Below are positions 52,240 through 59,416 of a DNA stretch of 64,000 bases, in pieces; positions within the stretch are counted from its first letter, which is position 1; each line of letters opens with the position of its first letter. Made by a program: the position numbers and the translations under genes. Below the pieces are notes generated by a model. The model was given only the letters and a program-made list of their open reading frames with translations. It did no database searches and had not been told where the DNA came from. The stretch is from GWB1-38-13 sp964488535 (GTDB lineage Bacteria; Patescibacteriota; Microgenomatia; UBA8517). The stretch is taken from positions 14,735-78,734 of the forward strand of contig CAZAUT010000002.1 in NCBI GenBank assembly GCA_964488535.1, in the 5' to 3' direction.

Positions 52240-52965
52240 ATGGAAGATAAAAAAAGATCATACACAAATATCAATAAAAAATATCCCAACAATGGACACA
52301 GGAAAAGAATCCGAGATAAATTTCTTCAATCTGGTTTTGAAGGATTTCTTGACTATGAAGTTGTTGAGTTGTTGTTAACACTTGGAACACCTCGAAAAGA
52401 CTGTAAACAAATTGCAAAGGCTGCCATAAAAAGATTTAAAAACCTCAGAGGAGTTTTGGAGGCGGATGCAACAGAACTAATTTCAGTTAAAGGAATCGGT
52501 CTGTCCAATAGCTTGGGAATAATTCTGTTTCAAGCTCTTTCAGAGAGATATTTGAAAGAGAAAATATCATCCAAAATTTTACTAAATTCTCCTAAATTGG
52601 TAGGTGAGTATCTGAAAAAGAAAATAGGAAATAAAAAAGAAGAGCATTTTATTATTTTGTATATTGATACAAGAAATAATTTAATAAATGAAGAAATTAG
52701 TATTGGTACTTTAAATGCAAGCTTGGTACATCCAAGGGAGGTTTTCAAAAATGCAATCAAAAACAACACGGCACAAATTATCATCGCGCACAACCACCCT
52801 TCAGGAGATGTTAATCCCTCTACTGAAGATATCTCCACAACAGAAAGGCTTATAGAAACTGGTAAATTAGTAGGTATTTCGATAATCGATCACTTTATAA
52901 TTTATTCAGATAAGTATTATAGTTTTAAAGAAAATGGGATTATCGGTAATAATTTAAAACTGTAA
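52240..52965 (+). CDS. RadC-like JAB/MPN-domain protein
   Basis: This 241-aa protein has the N-terminal helix-hairpin-helix part (FEGFLDYEVVELLLTLGTP, then ISVKGIGLSNSLG) and the C-terminal JAB-type domain with its metal ligands in IIAHNHPSGDVNPSTEDIST. The N-terminus differs from the usual KDLPxxxRPREKL opening of chromosomal RadC, so it is a variant. The start ATG 52240 (MEDKKRSYTN) follows the DUF2075 stop by 4 nt. Mobile-element RadC copies are common; the biochemical role is still unclear. Confidence 0.85.
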   Translation: MEDKKRSYTNINKKYPNNGHRKRIRDKFLQSGFEGFLDYEVVELLLTLGTPRKDCKQIAKAAIKRFKNLRGVLEADATELISVKGIGLSNSLGIILFQALSERYLKEKISSKILLNSPKLVGEYLKKKIGNKKEEHFIILYIDTRNNLINEEISIGTLNASLVHPREVFKNAIKNNTAQIIIAHNHPSGDVNPSTEDISTTERLIETGKLVGISIIDHFIIYSDKYYSFKENGIIGNNLKL

Positions 52966-52991
52966 CAGCAATATCAGACGCTGAATAAATT

Positions 52992-53405
52992 ATGAAAAAA
53001 TTGTTTTCCGAAGTTTATAGAGACGAACGCCAATTTGTATTTAGTAAAAAGGGCTTTTGTGTTAGAGGTGTTACCGTTATGTCAGCACTTGTTGAATCGC
53101 TTATTTTCTCCTTAGCCAAGACATTATTGGAAAAACATGATTTGTTTTACCAACCTGCACCATCACAAGAATTTAACCAATCAATGAGTATTCTAAAAGC
53201 CAACAAATTGCTTAATCCGAATGAAGTTGATCAAATAAACAAATTTCGTACCGCAAGAAATCAGTCTATCCACCAAATATTTAAGGGCATGAGTCGTGAA
53301 GAATGGAATAAAAACAACAAAGAGGTAATTGAATTGGGTAAACCAATAGTCGAAATGTTGGAAAAAAAGATTGCAGCGGTAGTATTGGTTGATAAAAATA
53401 AATAA
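52992..53405 (+). CDS. HEPN-domain protein
   Basis: This 137-aa helical protein has the HEPN RNase motif Rx4H (RTARNQSIHQIF) in the expected last helices and an upstream acidic helix (VESLIFSLAKTLLEKH). HEPN proteins act as toxins or RNases in toxin-antitoxin and defence systems. It starts 26 nt behind the RadC-like gene and closes the four-gene unit. No MNT antitoxin is next to it. Confidence 0.75.
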   Translation: MKKLFSEVYRDERQFVFSKKGFCVRGVTVMSALVESLIFSLAKTLLEKHDLFYQPAPSQEFNQSMSILKANKLLNPNEVDQINKFRTARNQSIHQIFKGMSREEWNKNNKEVIELGKPIVEMLEKKIAAVVLVDKNK

Positions 53406-53545
53406 TTTGATTCTGCAGAATGCACGAAAAAAGAAATGATTGTTTTCTCCAAATTTGTCCCCATAACTCATAATTAAATTGTGTTACATTAATGTCTATA
53501 ACACTCTATGTAGTGTTATTTGCACGGTTATGGTATAATTAAAGC

Positions 53546-53680
53546 ATGCAATTGCAAACTTATAGTGCAGTTGCCGATTAAGAGATTTCTGCTACTTCGG
53601 TACGAGTATTTCCCAAAGACAACCGCATAATAAAAATTGAAGTAATCCTGTTGCATAAAGGTGGTGATCAAAATGTCTAA
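53546..53680 (+). pseudogene. small ORF interrupted by an in-frame TAA
   Basis: A TATAAT box ends 6 nt before the ATG. The frame reads MQLQTYSAVAD, then TAA (53579-53581), and continues in the same frame with EISATSVRVFPKDNRIIKIE and VILLHKGGDQNV. The end overlaps the start of the zinc-ribbon gene by 8 nt, as in coupled translation. It looks like a real small gene hit by a nonsense codon. An ATAACACT/AGTGTTAT palindrome lies upstream at about 53501-53522. Confidence 0.45.
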
Positions 53681-53915
53681 ATGTGGAAAATGTGGTAATG
53701 CGAGCTTTAAAGTTCAGAAAAATGAACCCAGTGGATCTCAATTTGTAGTTTATTTTGTTCAGTGCTCTGTTTGTGGCACGCCTGTTGGTGTACTCGAATA
53801 TGCAAATTCAGCAGCACTTATTGAACAACTTGAAACAAAGATTGATAAACTGTCCGGCGAGATACAACAAATTGGTTATGATGTTACAAATATCAACAAC
53901 AAATTAAGGGGGTGA
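53673..53915 (+). CDS. small zinc-ribbon protein
   Basis: This 80-aa protein has a CxxC...CxxC zinc ribbon (KCGKCGN and FVQCSVCGTPVG) followed by a coiled coil (LIEQLETKIDKLSGEIQQ). It matches small single-ribbon proteins of unknown role found near phage and defence genes. The start ATG 53673 has a good AGGTGGTGAT ribosome site; the longer frame from 53661 lacks support. The next ORF starts 7 nt behind it. Confidence 0.7.
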   Translation: MSKCGKCGNASFKVQKNEPSGSQFVVYFVQCSVCGTPVGVLEYANSAALIEQLETKIDKLSGEIQQIGYDVTNINNKLRG

Positions 53916-53922
53916 GAGGGGG

Positions 53923-54174
53923 ATGACGGATTTTAACAATATAAAACTTGAACCACATATAAAATTGAATTTTGGAAAACCAGATAAGAAGGGGTGCGGT
54001 GGACAAGGAGGATCTGTTCTAATTTATACTGAAAAAATTGAGGGAACTGGATCGATTTTGGCAGACGGAGGCGATGGGGTTAGGGGTGGAAATGGAGGAA
54101 ATATCAATATAATTGCAAAGGAAAATAAATTTAAAGGAAAAATTTCTGCTCAGGGTGGAAGAAACACGAAGTGA
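53923..54174 (+). CDS. glycine-rich small protein
   Basis: This 83-aa protein has a C-terminal Gly-rich stretch (DGGDGVRGGNGGNINIIAKE) like that of beta-solenoid or Gly-rich tail proteins. A GGGGG ribosome site stands directly before the ATG. It may be the start of a longer protein that was truncated. It overlaps the upstream extension of the next frame. Confidence 0.5.
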   Translation: MTDFNNIKLEPHIKLNFGKPDKKGCGGQGGSVLIYTEKIEGTGSILADGGDGVRGGNGGNINIIAKENKFKGKISAQGGRNTK

Positions 54175-54190
54175 TAAAAATGCCGATGGT

Positions 54191-54703
54191 ATGCAACAAT
54201 TTTATCTAACTCCTGAAAATTCAGATAATCCAAATGCGTGGTTTTTCAAAGCCCAACCGTTTCGATCAACGGTGCTTTTTATCCTAGAACAGCATCAATT
54301 AAAGGTTGTAGGTGGTGTAAAAATTGATGAAATCGTGCTGATTAACGACGCGATTATGACAATTCCATATTTGACATGTTTGGGATTGGAGATATACATG
54401 AAGGGTTATTTGGTTTTTAAAGGATTAAGAGGCAAAGAAGTTAGGCGATACAACCACAAAATTTGGGAAATTCGGAAAAAATGTTACGAAATATCCGGAA
54501 GAATTGAGTTTAACAACCAAGATTTAACGTATCTTACTAACCAACTTGGCAGTTACATTCTTGAGGATGGTGGTGTTAAGTACCCACATAAGCGGGATCC
54601 AATAGTTCCAATTGATTCTTGCAAGTTGGCGTTAAATTTAATGCATCACGTATTAAAAGACGCAATTGAGTTTAAAACAGTATTAATCCGCCAGGTGTCA
54701 TAA
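54191..54703 (+). CDS. HEPN-like helical protein
   Basis: This 170-aa protein has LTCLGLEIYMKGYLVFKGLR followed by a charged helix (YNHKIWEIRKKCYEISGR), resembling HEPN/DUF4145-type proteins. The canonical Rx4-6H motif is not seen. The start is placed at ATG 54191; a GTG at 54155 or an ATG at 54113 would overlap the Gly-rich gene. The group 53546-54703 is probably co-transcribed. Confidence 0.5.
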   Translation: MQQFYLTPENSDNPNAWFFKAQPFRSTVLFILEQHQLKVVGGVKIDEIVLINDAIMTIPYLTCLGLEIYMKGYLVFKGLRGKEVRRYNHKIWEIRKKCYEISGRIEFNNQDLTYLTNQLGSYILEDGGVKYPHKRDPIVPIDSCKLALNLMHHVLKDAIEFKTVLIRQVS

Positions 54704-54753
54704 GTTTACATTGCATTAAACGTGATTTAAATCGAGTTTGACTTGGCACCTTA

Positions 54754-55212
54754 TTACTCGATGCCCTCTACATATATTCCCTGCCGGCTGAAATCCTCCT
54801 TTTGATCCTTCAGAAGAATTGGAGTAAGGTCTTTTGGCAACAAATTTACAGGTAAATTGTTTAAATCAATCCAAGTTAACCAAACACTTGAGTCCTCGTG
54901 CTGTGGATCCAAATGTTTTTCCAGTCCCTCATAATTATCTAATTTACCCAAGATAAAAAGTTCAACACTGTGACCTTCATCTTCGGCTTTTTTAATAAAG
55001 TCCCGAATATATAATATTTTTCCAAAAGTAAAATTTGCGCCACTGCATTCTTCTTTAACCTCTCTAATACATGCTTTTTTAATTGTTTCACCATACTCTA
55101 AATGTCCCCCGATATAATGGTAAAAATCTTTCTTTTTTCTATATTGCACCAAGAGTTTGTTGTTGTGAATGATAATTAACCTTACCCGAACATGTATTTT
55201 ATTCTCATCCAT
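54754..55212 (-). CDS. Nudix hydrolase
   Basis: This 152-aa protein has the Nudix box GGHLEYGETIKKACIREVKE followed by ECSG, with the last Gly shifted by one compared with the consensus. The usual acidic metal ligands (REVKEE) are present. It begins DENKIHVRVRLIIIHNNKLL, the common start of MutT-like proteins. The substrate is unknown. Confidence 0.83.
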   Translation of the reverse strand: MDENKIHVRVRLIIIHNNKLLVQYRKKKDFYHYIGGHLEYGETIKKACIREVKEECSGANFTFGKILYIRDFIKKAEDEGHSVELFILGKLDNYEGLEKHLDPQHEDSSVWLTWIDLNNLPVNLLPKDLTPILLKDQKEDFSRQGIYVEGIE

Positions 55213-55354
55213 AATACGAATTATAACCTCTTTATCTGAAATTTCCTCATTCAGAAATTAAGCTTGTATCCCCAATCCTTAATCACACTCCTGGAATGAT
55301 ATGGGTTCACACACCTGGGATTTGCACACTTTACACCCGCGGAATGAAGTAATG

Positions 55355-55969
55355 TTAATTCGAACCTGTGCGAAACTTCGATTTTGTTAAATTCTTTGCC
55401 TCAACGGCTTTTTCCTGTTGTTCCAACGGGTCTTCAAGATGGTATCTTACTTTTATTTTCAGCATTTCCGTTGTCCATTTTTTAAGTTCATCCAGTGTTG
55501 GAAAAGAATCATCTTCCTTAATTTTTAAGGTGTACAAATCAAACAATCCTTGCCTATCCCCATCTTTTTCAAAAGCATCAGATAATTTAAGGTCTTCAAC
55601 TTTTGTTCCCGGTTTTTGGGCTGATTCCTCCAAAGGATCCTCCAAATAAAATCTATCTCTAAGTTTTATCATATTTTCCGTCCATAAATTAAGTTCATCC
55701 AAAGATTTATAATCTTTGTCATGCCAAAATTTTTCGCAATAAACTCCCAACAGATCCCGCCTATCTTCCTTACTCATTCCCAAAAAATATGCTTCTGAAA
55801 TTTCATAATCCGTTGGCCCCGAAGCGCTTGCCAAGGAAGCGTATGTATCCACACTATCCGAATAAATCTCACTTTCCGAACCATATAAGTCCTCCTGATC
55901 CAATGCAACATATTTGATCAACTGTCTCAAGATATATTCTTTAGACAACCCCTTTCCACGTTCAGACAT
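55355..55969 (-). CDS. acidic protein with an internal repeat, unknown function
   Basis: This 204-aa protein has two copies of a motif: SLDELNLWTENMIKLRDRFY and TLDELKKWTTEMLKIKVRYH, each followed by LEDPLE. This points to an internal duplication of a helical module. The start ATG 55969 (MSERGKGLSKEY) has CATAAT 7 nt before it; the longer frame to 56044 is unlikely. No family is recognised. Confidence 0.6.
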   Translation of the reverse strand: MSERGKGLSKEYILRQLIKYVALDQEDLYGSESEIYSDSVDTYASLASASGPTDYEISEAYFLGMSKEDRRDLLGVYCEKFWHDKDYKSLDELNLWTENMIKLRDRFYLEDPLEESAQKPGTKVEDLKLSDAFEKDGDRQGLFDLYTLKIKEDDSFPTLDELKKWTTEMLKIKVRYHLEDPLEQQEKAVEAKNLTKSKFRTGSN

Positions 55970-56079
55970 AAAGCATATTATGCTATAAGATGTTAAGGTT
56001 GAAAATGTTGGTGTTCCTACATTCGCATCCGAAGTGCTCACCACAGGTTCACTCCCACTGAAGGCAGGCGGACTGATGA

Positions 56080-56215
56080 TCAGTTAAATAAGTTAATTAA
56101 GTGATTGAGTGATTGAGCAATAAGCGAAAAGCGATAAGACACAAGTGACTGAGTGATTAAGAGATTAAGCAAACAATAAACGGTGAACAGGAAACAATAA
56201 GCAAATGAGTGAAGG
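56080..56215. repeat. degenerate 7-8-nt repeat region
   Basis: Units such as GTGATTGA (8 nt, twice), then GCAATAA-GCGAAAA-GCGATAA-GACACAA (7 nt) follow one another. The same TTAATTAAGTGATTAAGAGA word recurs at 56996 and 58215. The remaining 56216-56406 shows no gene. Confidence 0.7.
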
Positions 56216-56406
56216 AAATGAAGGATGAATAATAAATTGGGAATTGTTTACGTTAAACCGTATGTTGGGGTAACGGCTTATTTTTTTTCGTGAGTAAATA
56301 TTGTGTTGACAATGCAGTTCATCAAGACAACTTCTCCATCAGGAAAACTAAAATAGATTCCCACGGTTAAAGTCGTGGTATTCTTGAACTAATGATAAAT
56401 TACATC

Positions 56407-56435
56407 TTGACGTAAATACTCTCGGGGACTACTAT
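56407..56435 (+). promoter_or_regulatory. promoter of the 156-aa gene
   Basis: TTGACG (56407-56412) and TACTAT (56430-56435) are 17 nt apart, and the -10 ends 9 nt before the ATG at 56445. It gives a leaderless or nearly leaderless transcript. Confidence 0.6.
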
Positions 56436-56444
56436 GGGCACACT

Positions 56445-56915
56445 ATGGTGTTGGAATTTTTTTCAAGGGTATTCAGACCAATAAAAGATGATGCTCCACA
56501 GAGCGAACCTTTTAGCGAGAAAATGAAAAGAGCATCTTTTTTTCGGACGAGTCCTGAGTTTAGAGATTTAGCAAAATTGCCACCCTCTGAATTTATTCTT
56601 CGATTGTCCGATAAACATCTCTTACTACAAATCGCCGGAGCATCGCGGGATAGTCTTATAGCGTTAAAAGATGAAGTCAGGGCTGAAAAATTTCTCGAGA
56701 TCCTTAAATCCGATTTCTGGAAGGATCACGGTTTCAAAGGCACTCCGCAGGAACATGTTGCCAATGCCGTCGCTTTTTTAATGGCAAACGATGGAAACAC
56801 TCTGGAGCAAGAGAGTCCTTTTTTGGATTTCTGCAGAAAGAACGGAGTTCCTGTAGAAGATGATTATATTGAGGAAAGAGCCAAAAAGTTTAAACGCCAC
56901 GATACCAACTCCTGA
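56445..56915 (+). CDS. protein of unknown function
   Basis: This 156-aa soluble protein is mostly helical (LLLQIAGASRDSLIALKDEV). No family is known to me. It is flanked on both sides by heptamer-rich repeats. A TTTTCAC/GTGAAAA hairpin lies behind it at 57077-57097. Confidence 0.5.
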   Translation: MVLEFFSRVFRPIKDDAPQSEPFSEKMKRASFFRTSPEFRDLAKLPPSEFILRLSDKHLLLQIAGASRDSLIALKDEVRAEKFLEILKSDFWKDHGFKGTPQEHVANAVAFLMANDGNTLEQESPFLDFCRKNGVPVEDDYIEERAKKFKRHDTNS

Positions 56916-57171
56916 CCCCGTGTTTTTGATTTCACTCGCTGGTTCAACTTTACTCACCACAAAAGACGAACAAGTGATGACCAGTTGAAGAAGTTAATTA
57001 AGTGATTAAGAGATTAAGGAGTAAGCAGAAAACAGGAAGCAGGGATGAAAACTAACCATTTCAGCGGTATGGGAAATTTTCACTCCCGAGGTGAAAAACT
57101 TGATGTTATCTACCGTTGACTTCGGCATTTATTCGGTATAAATTTAAATATGCTTGGAAATAAATTGAAAA

Positions 57172-58200
57172 ATGAAAAAAATTATTAAACAACCTCCTAA
57201 GTCGGAAATTATCCTTTACACCACCCCTGACGGTAAAGTACAAATAAGTGTATTGTTTGGCGATGAAACAGCGTGGATGACACAAGAGCAGATATCACAA
57301 CTTTTTCAAACCGATCGAACGAGTGTTACTAAGCATCTAAACAATATCTACCGCGACGGAGAACTTTTAAAAAGTGCAACTAGTGCAAAATTTGCACAAG
57401 TTCAATTCGAAGGAATTCGAAAAATAATTCGCCACATCTTATACTATAATCTCGATGCGATTATTTCAGTTGGGTATAGGGTGAATTCTGCCAAAGCTAC
57501 ACAGTTTCGTATATGGGCAACAAAGACGCTTAAAGAATTTATCATCAAGGGATTCGCTCTTGATGATGAACGGCTTAAACAAGGCGGTTCAAAATCGCGA
57601 TATTTTGAGGAATTGCTTCAGCGTATCCGCGATATCCGTTCAAGCGAACGAAATCTATACCAGAAAGTCACCGACATTTATGCCACAAGTATTGATTACC
57701 GTAAAGATGACGAGGTGACAAAAATGTTTTTTGCAACGGTTCAAAATAAGATGCATTATGCCGTACATGGACAAACCGCAGCAGAAATAATTGCCAACCG
57801 AGCTGATAGTAAAAAACCGCGAATGGGTTTGACATCTTTCGGGGGAAATTACATCACTTCCAACGATATTAAAATTGCCAAAAATTATCTTAACGAAAAA
57901 GAATTGAAACAGTTGAATCTTATTGTCTCGCTATATTTGGATTTTGCAGAACTGCAAGCCGTAAACCAGAGACCGATGCGCATGGTTGACTGGATTAAAA
58001 AGTTGGATGAATTTTTGACCTTAAGTGAACGAAAACTGCTTATACACGCAGGAAAGATTAGTGCCAAAGAGGCCGATGATAAAGCAATGAAAGAATTTGA
58101 AAAATATAAAAAAATACGCGATAGTTGTTATATTTCCGATTTCGACCGTGAAGTAAAGAAATATCTCAGGCACAGCAGAATTCACAAACAAAAAATTTAA
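57172..58200 (+). CDS. RhuM-family protein
   Basis: This 342-aa protein matches the RhuM (virulence protein) family. The N-terminal winged-helix-like part is ETAWMTQEQISQLFQTDRTS, followed by RVNSAKATQFRIWATKTLKE and the C-terminal DUF-like region (GQTAAEIIANRADSKKPRMG). RhuM proteins are common in mobile islands and some resemble DNA-damage or toxin-like proteins. The role is unknown. Heptamer repeats lie on both sides. Confidence 0.85.
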   Translation: MKKIIKQPPKSEIILYTTPDGKVQISVLFGDETAWMTQEQISQLFQTDRTSVTKHLNNIYRDGELLKSATSAKFAQVQFEGIRKIIRHILYYNLDAIISVGYRVNSAKATQFRIWATKTLKEFIIKGFALDDERLKQGGSKSRYFEELLQRIRDIRSSERNLYQKVTDIYATSIDYRKDDEVTKMFFATVQNKMHYAVHGQTAAEIIANRADSKKPRMGLTSFGGNYITSNDIKIAKNYLNEKELKQLNLIVSLYLDFAELQAVNQRPMRMVDWIKKLDEFLTLSERKLLIHAGKISAKEADDKAMKEFEKYKKIRDSCYISDFDREVKKYLRHSRIHKQKI

Positions 58201-58204
58201 TCAG

Positions 58205-58301
58205 TTAAATAAGTTAATTAAGTGATTAAGAGATTAAGCGATAAGAGATAAGAAATAAGCAACAAGTAGAGCAGTATCAAGTATCATGTATCAGGTATCA
58301 G
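58205..58301. repeat. heptamer arrays, including (GTATCAN)x4
   Basis: Two arrays stand side by side. AAGCGAT-AAGAGAT-AAGAAAT type units come first, then four GTATCAN heptamers at 58274-58301, the same unit as at 14542 and 62943. A GC-rich hairpin (CACCGGC-GTAA-GCCGGTG, 58339-58356) follows. Confidence 0.8.
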
Positions 58302-58454
58302 GTAACGACAAAAGCGGGATACAAATGATAACATTTTTCACCGGCGTAAGCCGGTGACCTTTCGCTTTGCCCCTAAGGGAAAATGATAGCTCTGGGTTCA
58401 ATTCATCCCCAAGCAGAATTTGGGGCTTTCTTGAATCCATAGTAAAATTGATAA

Positions 58455-58898
58455 GTGGCAGATTTAATTCTTGAGATCAAATTCCGACCCCCCAATTTTT
58501 TGGTTGTATTTATTGAACAACTTCAACTACTCAAATATTACTTTTTCCGCTACTTCAAAATTCTATCGGTTAACTACACTTATTTACGATCCAGAAGTAA
58601 GATCCGAAAATACACGGATATCGATTTTAACAAAAAATTTTACCCTTTTATCATATTTTTCATAATCGCTCCAATTGTTTTTGCGGGCACTTTTTTCAAA
58701 TACATTAACGAATCGGTCACTTTGCTTTTGGGAATATTGTATTTCTTGTTTATCATAATTTCCGGATTAATCTTTTTAATTTATTTTCTTTACAGAATCA
58801 TTGTTGATTTTGGATCATGTATTGTCTTCGCAGTATTAAGTTTTATAATGACTGACATTTACGCATTAAGATTTATAATGAAGAAATTGAGGGGGTGA
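58455..58898 (+). CDS. small polytopic membrane protein
   Basis: This 147-aa protein has two or three membrane helices (FYPFIIFFIIAPIVFAGTFF and LLLGILYFLFIIISGLIFLI). It starts with GTG 58455 behind a TAAAAT box (6 nt). No family is recognised. The N-terminal 40 residues are hydrophobic and may be another helix. Confidence 0.45.
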   Translation: MADLILEIKFRPPNFLVVFIEQLQLLKYYFFRYFKILSVNYTYLRSRSKIRKYTDIDFNKKFYPFIIFFIIAPIVFAGTFFKYINESVTLLLGILYFLFIIISGLIFLIYFLYRIIVDFGSCIVFAVLSFIMTDIYALRFIMKKLRG

Positions 58899-58982
58899 AC
58901 CAATAAATAATTCGATTTTTTAATGTTTAATAAGTATAATAAGCTCCACAGAATTGGCAGATGATAGTTTTTGAAAAGCGCT

Positions 58983-59261
58983 ATGTTCAAAGAAGCGATT
59001 GAAAAAACAATGAAGATGATCAATAGTTTAAATACCCAAGAAAGAGAGGGATTATTGGCGGAAACAAGAACAAGATTGGGGGACCGTGCCGGGTTGTGTT
59101 CGGGATGTAAACAATGCGTTAACGGTGGACAGGTCTTTGCCGGTTCATATAATGAGGATGGCGAGGTAGAAGTCGATAGACACATTTCCGGAGAAAGATG
59201 TTTGGCGGGAATTATAACTATGATAAAAAATCGGGATAGAGTGCATGCGTGTGGAGAATGA
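58983..59261 (+). CDS. small cysteine-rich protein
   Basis: This 92-aa protein has a CxxCxxC stretch (LCSGCKQCVNGG) and further Cys residues near the end (ERCLAG, HACGE), so it probably binds a metal or iron-sulfur cluster. A helical N-terminus precedes it. No known family. The start ATG 58983 is preferred to a TTG at 58971. Confidence 0.55.
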   Translation: MFKEAIEKTMKMINSLNTQEREGLLAETRTRLGDRAGLCSGCKQCVNGGQVFAGSYNEDGEVEVDRHISGERCLAGIITMIKNRDRVHACGE

Positions 59262-59416
59262 AACTACTACACCCGCATTATACCCGCGGGTTGATTCAGA
59301 GAAGTGAAACGTGTTTATTCCTTTCGTATATTTTTCTTTAAATTCGTGTTTGATTAATATCAATGATATAATCAAACGATTATATTTCACTCGCTGCCAG
59401 TTATAATTTTAAACGA

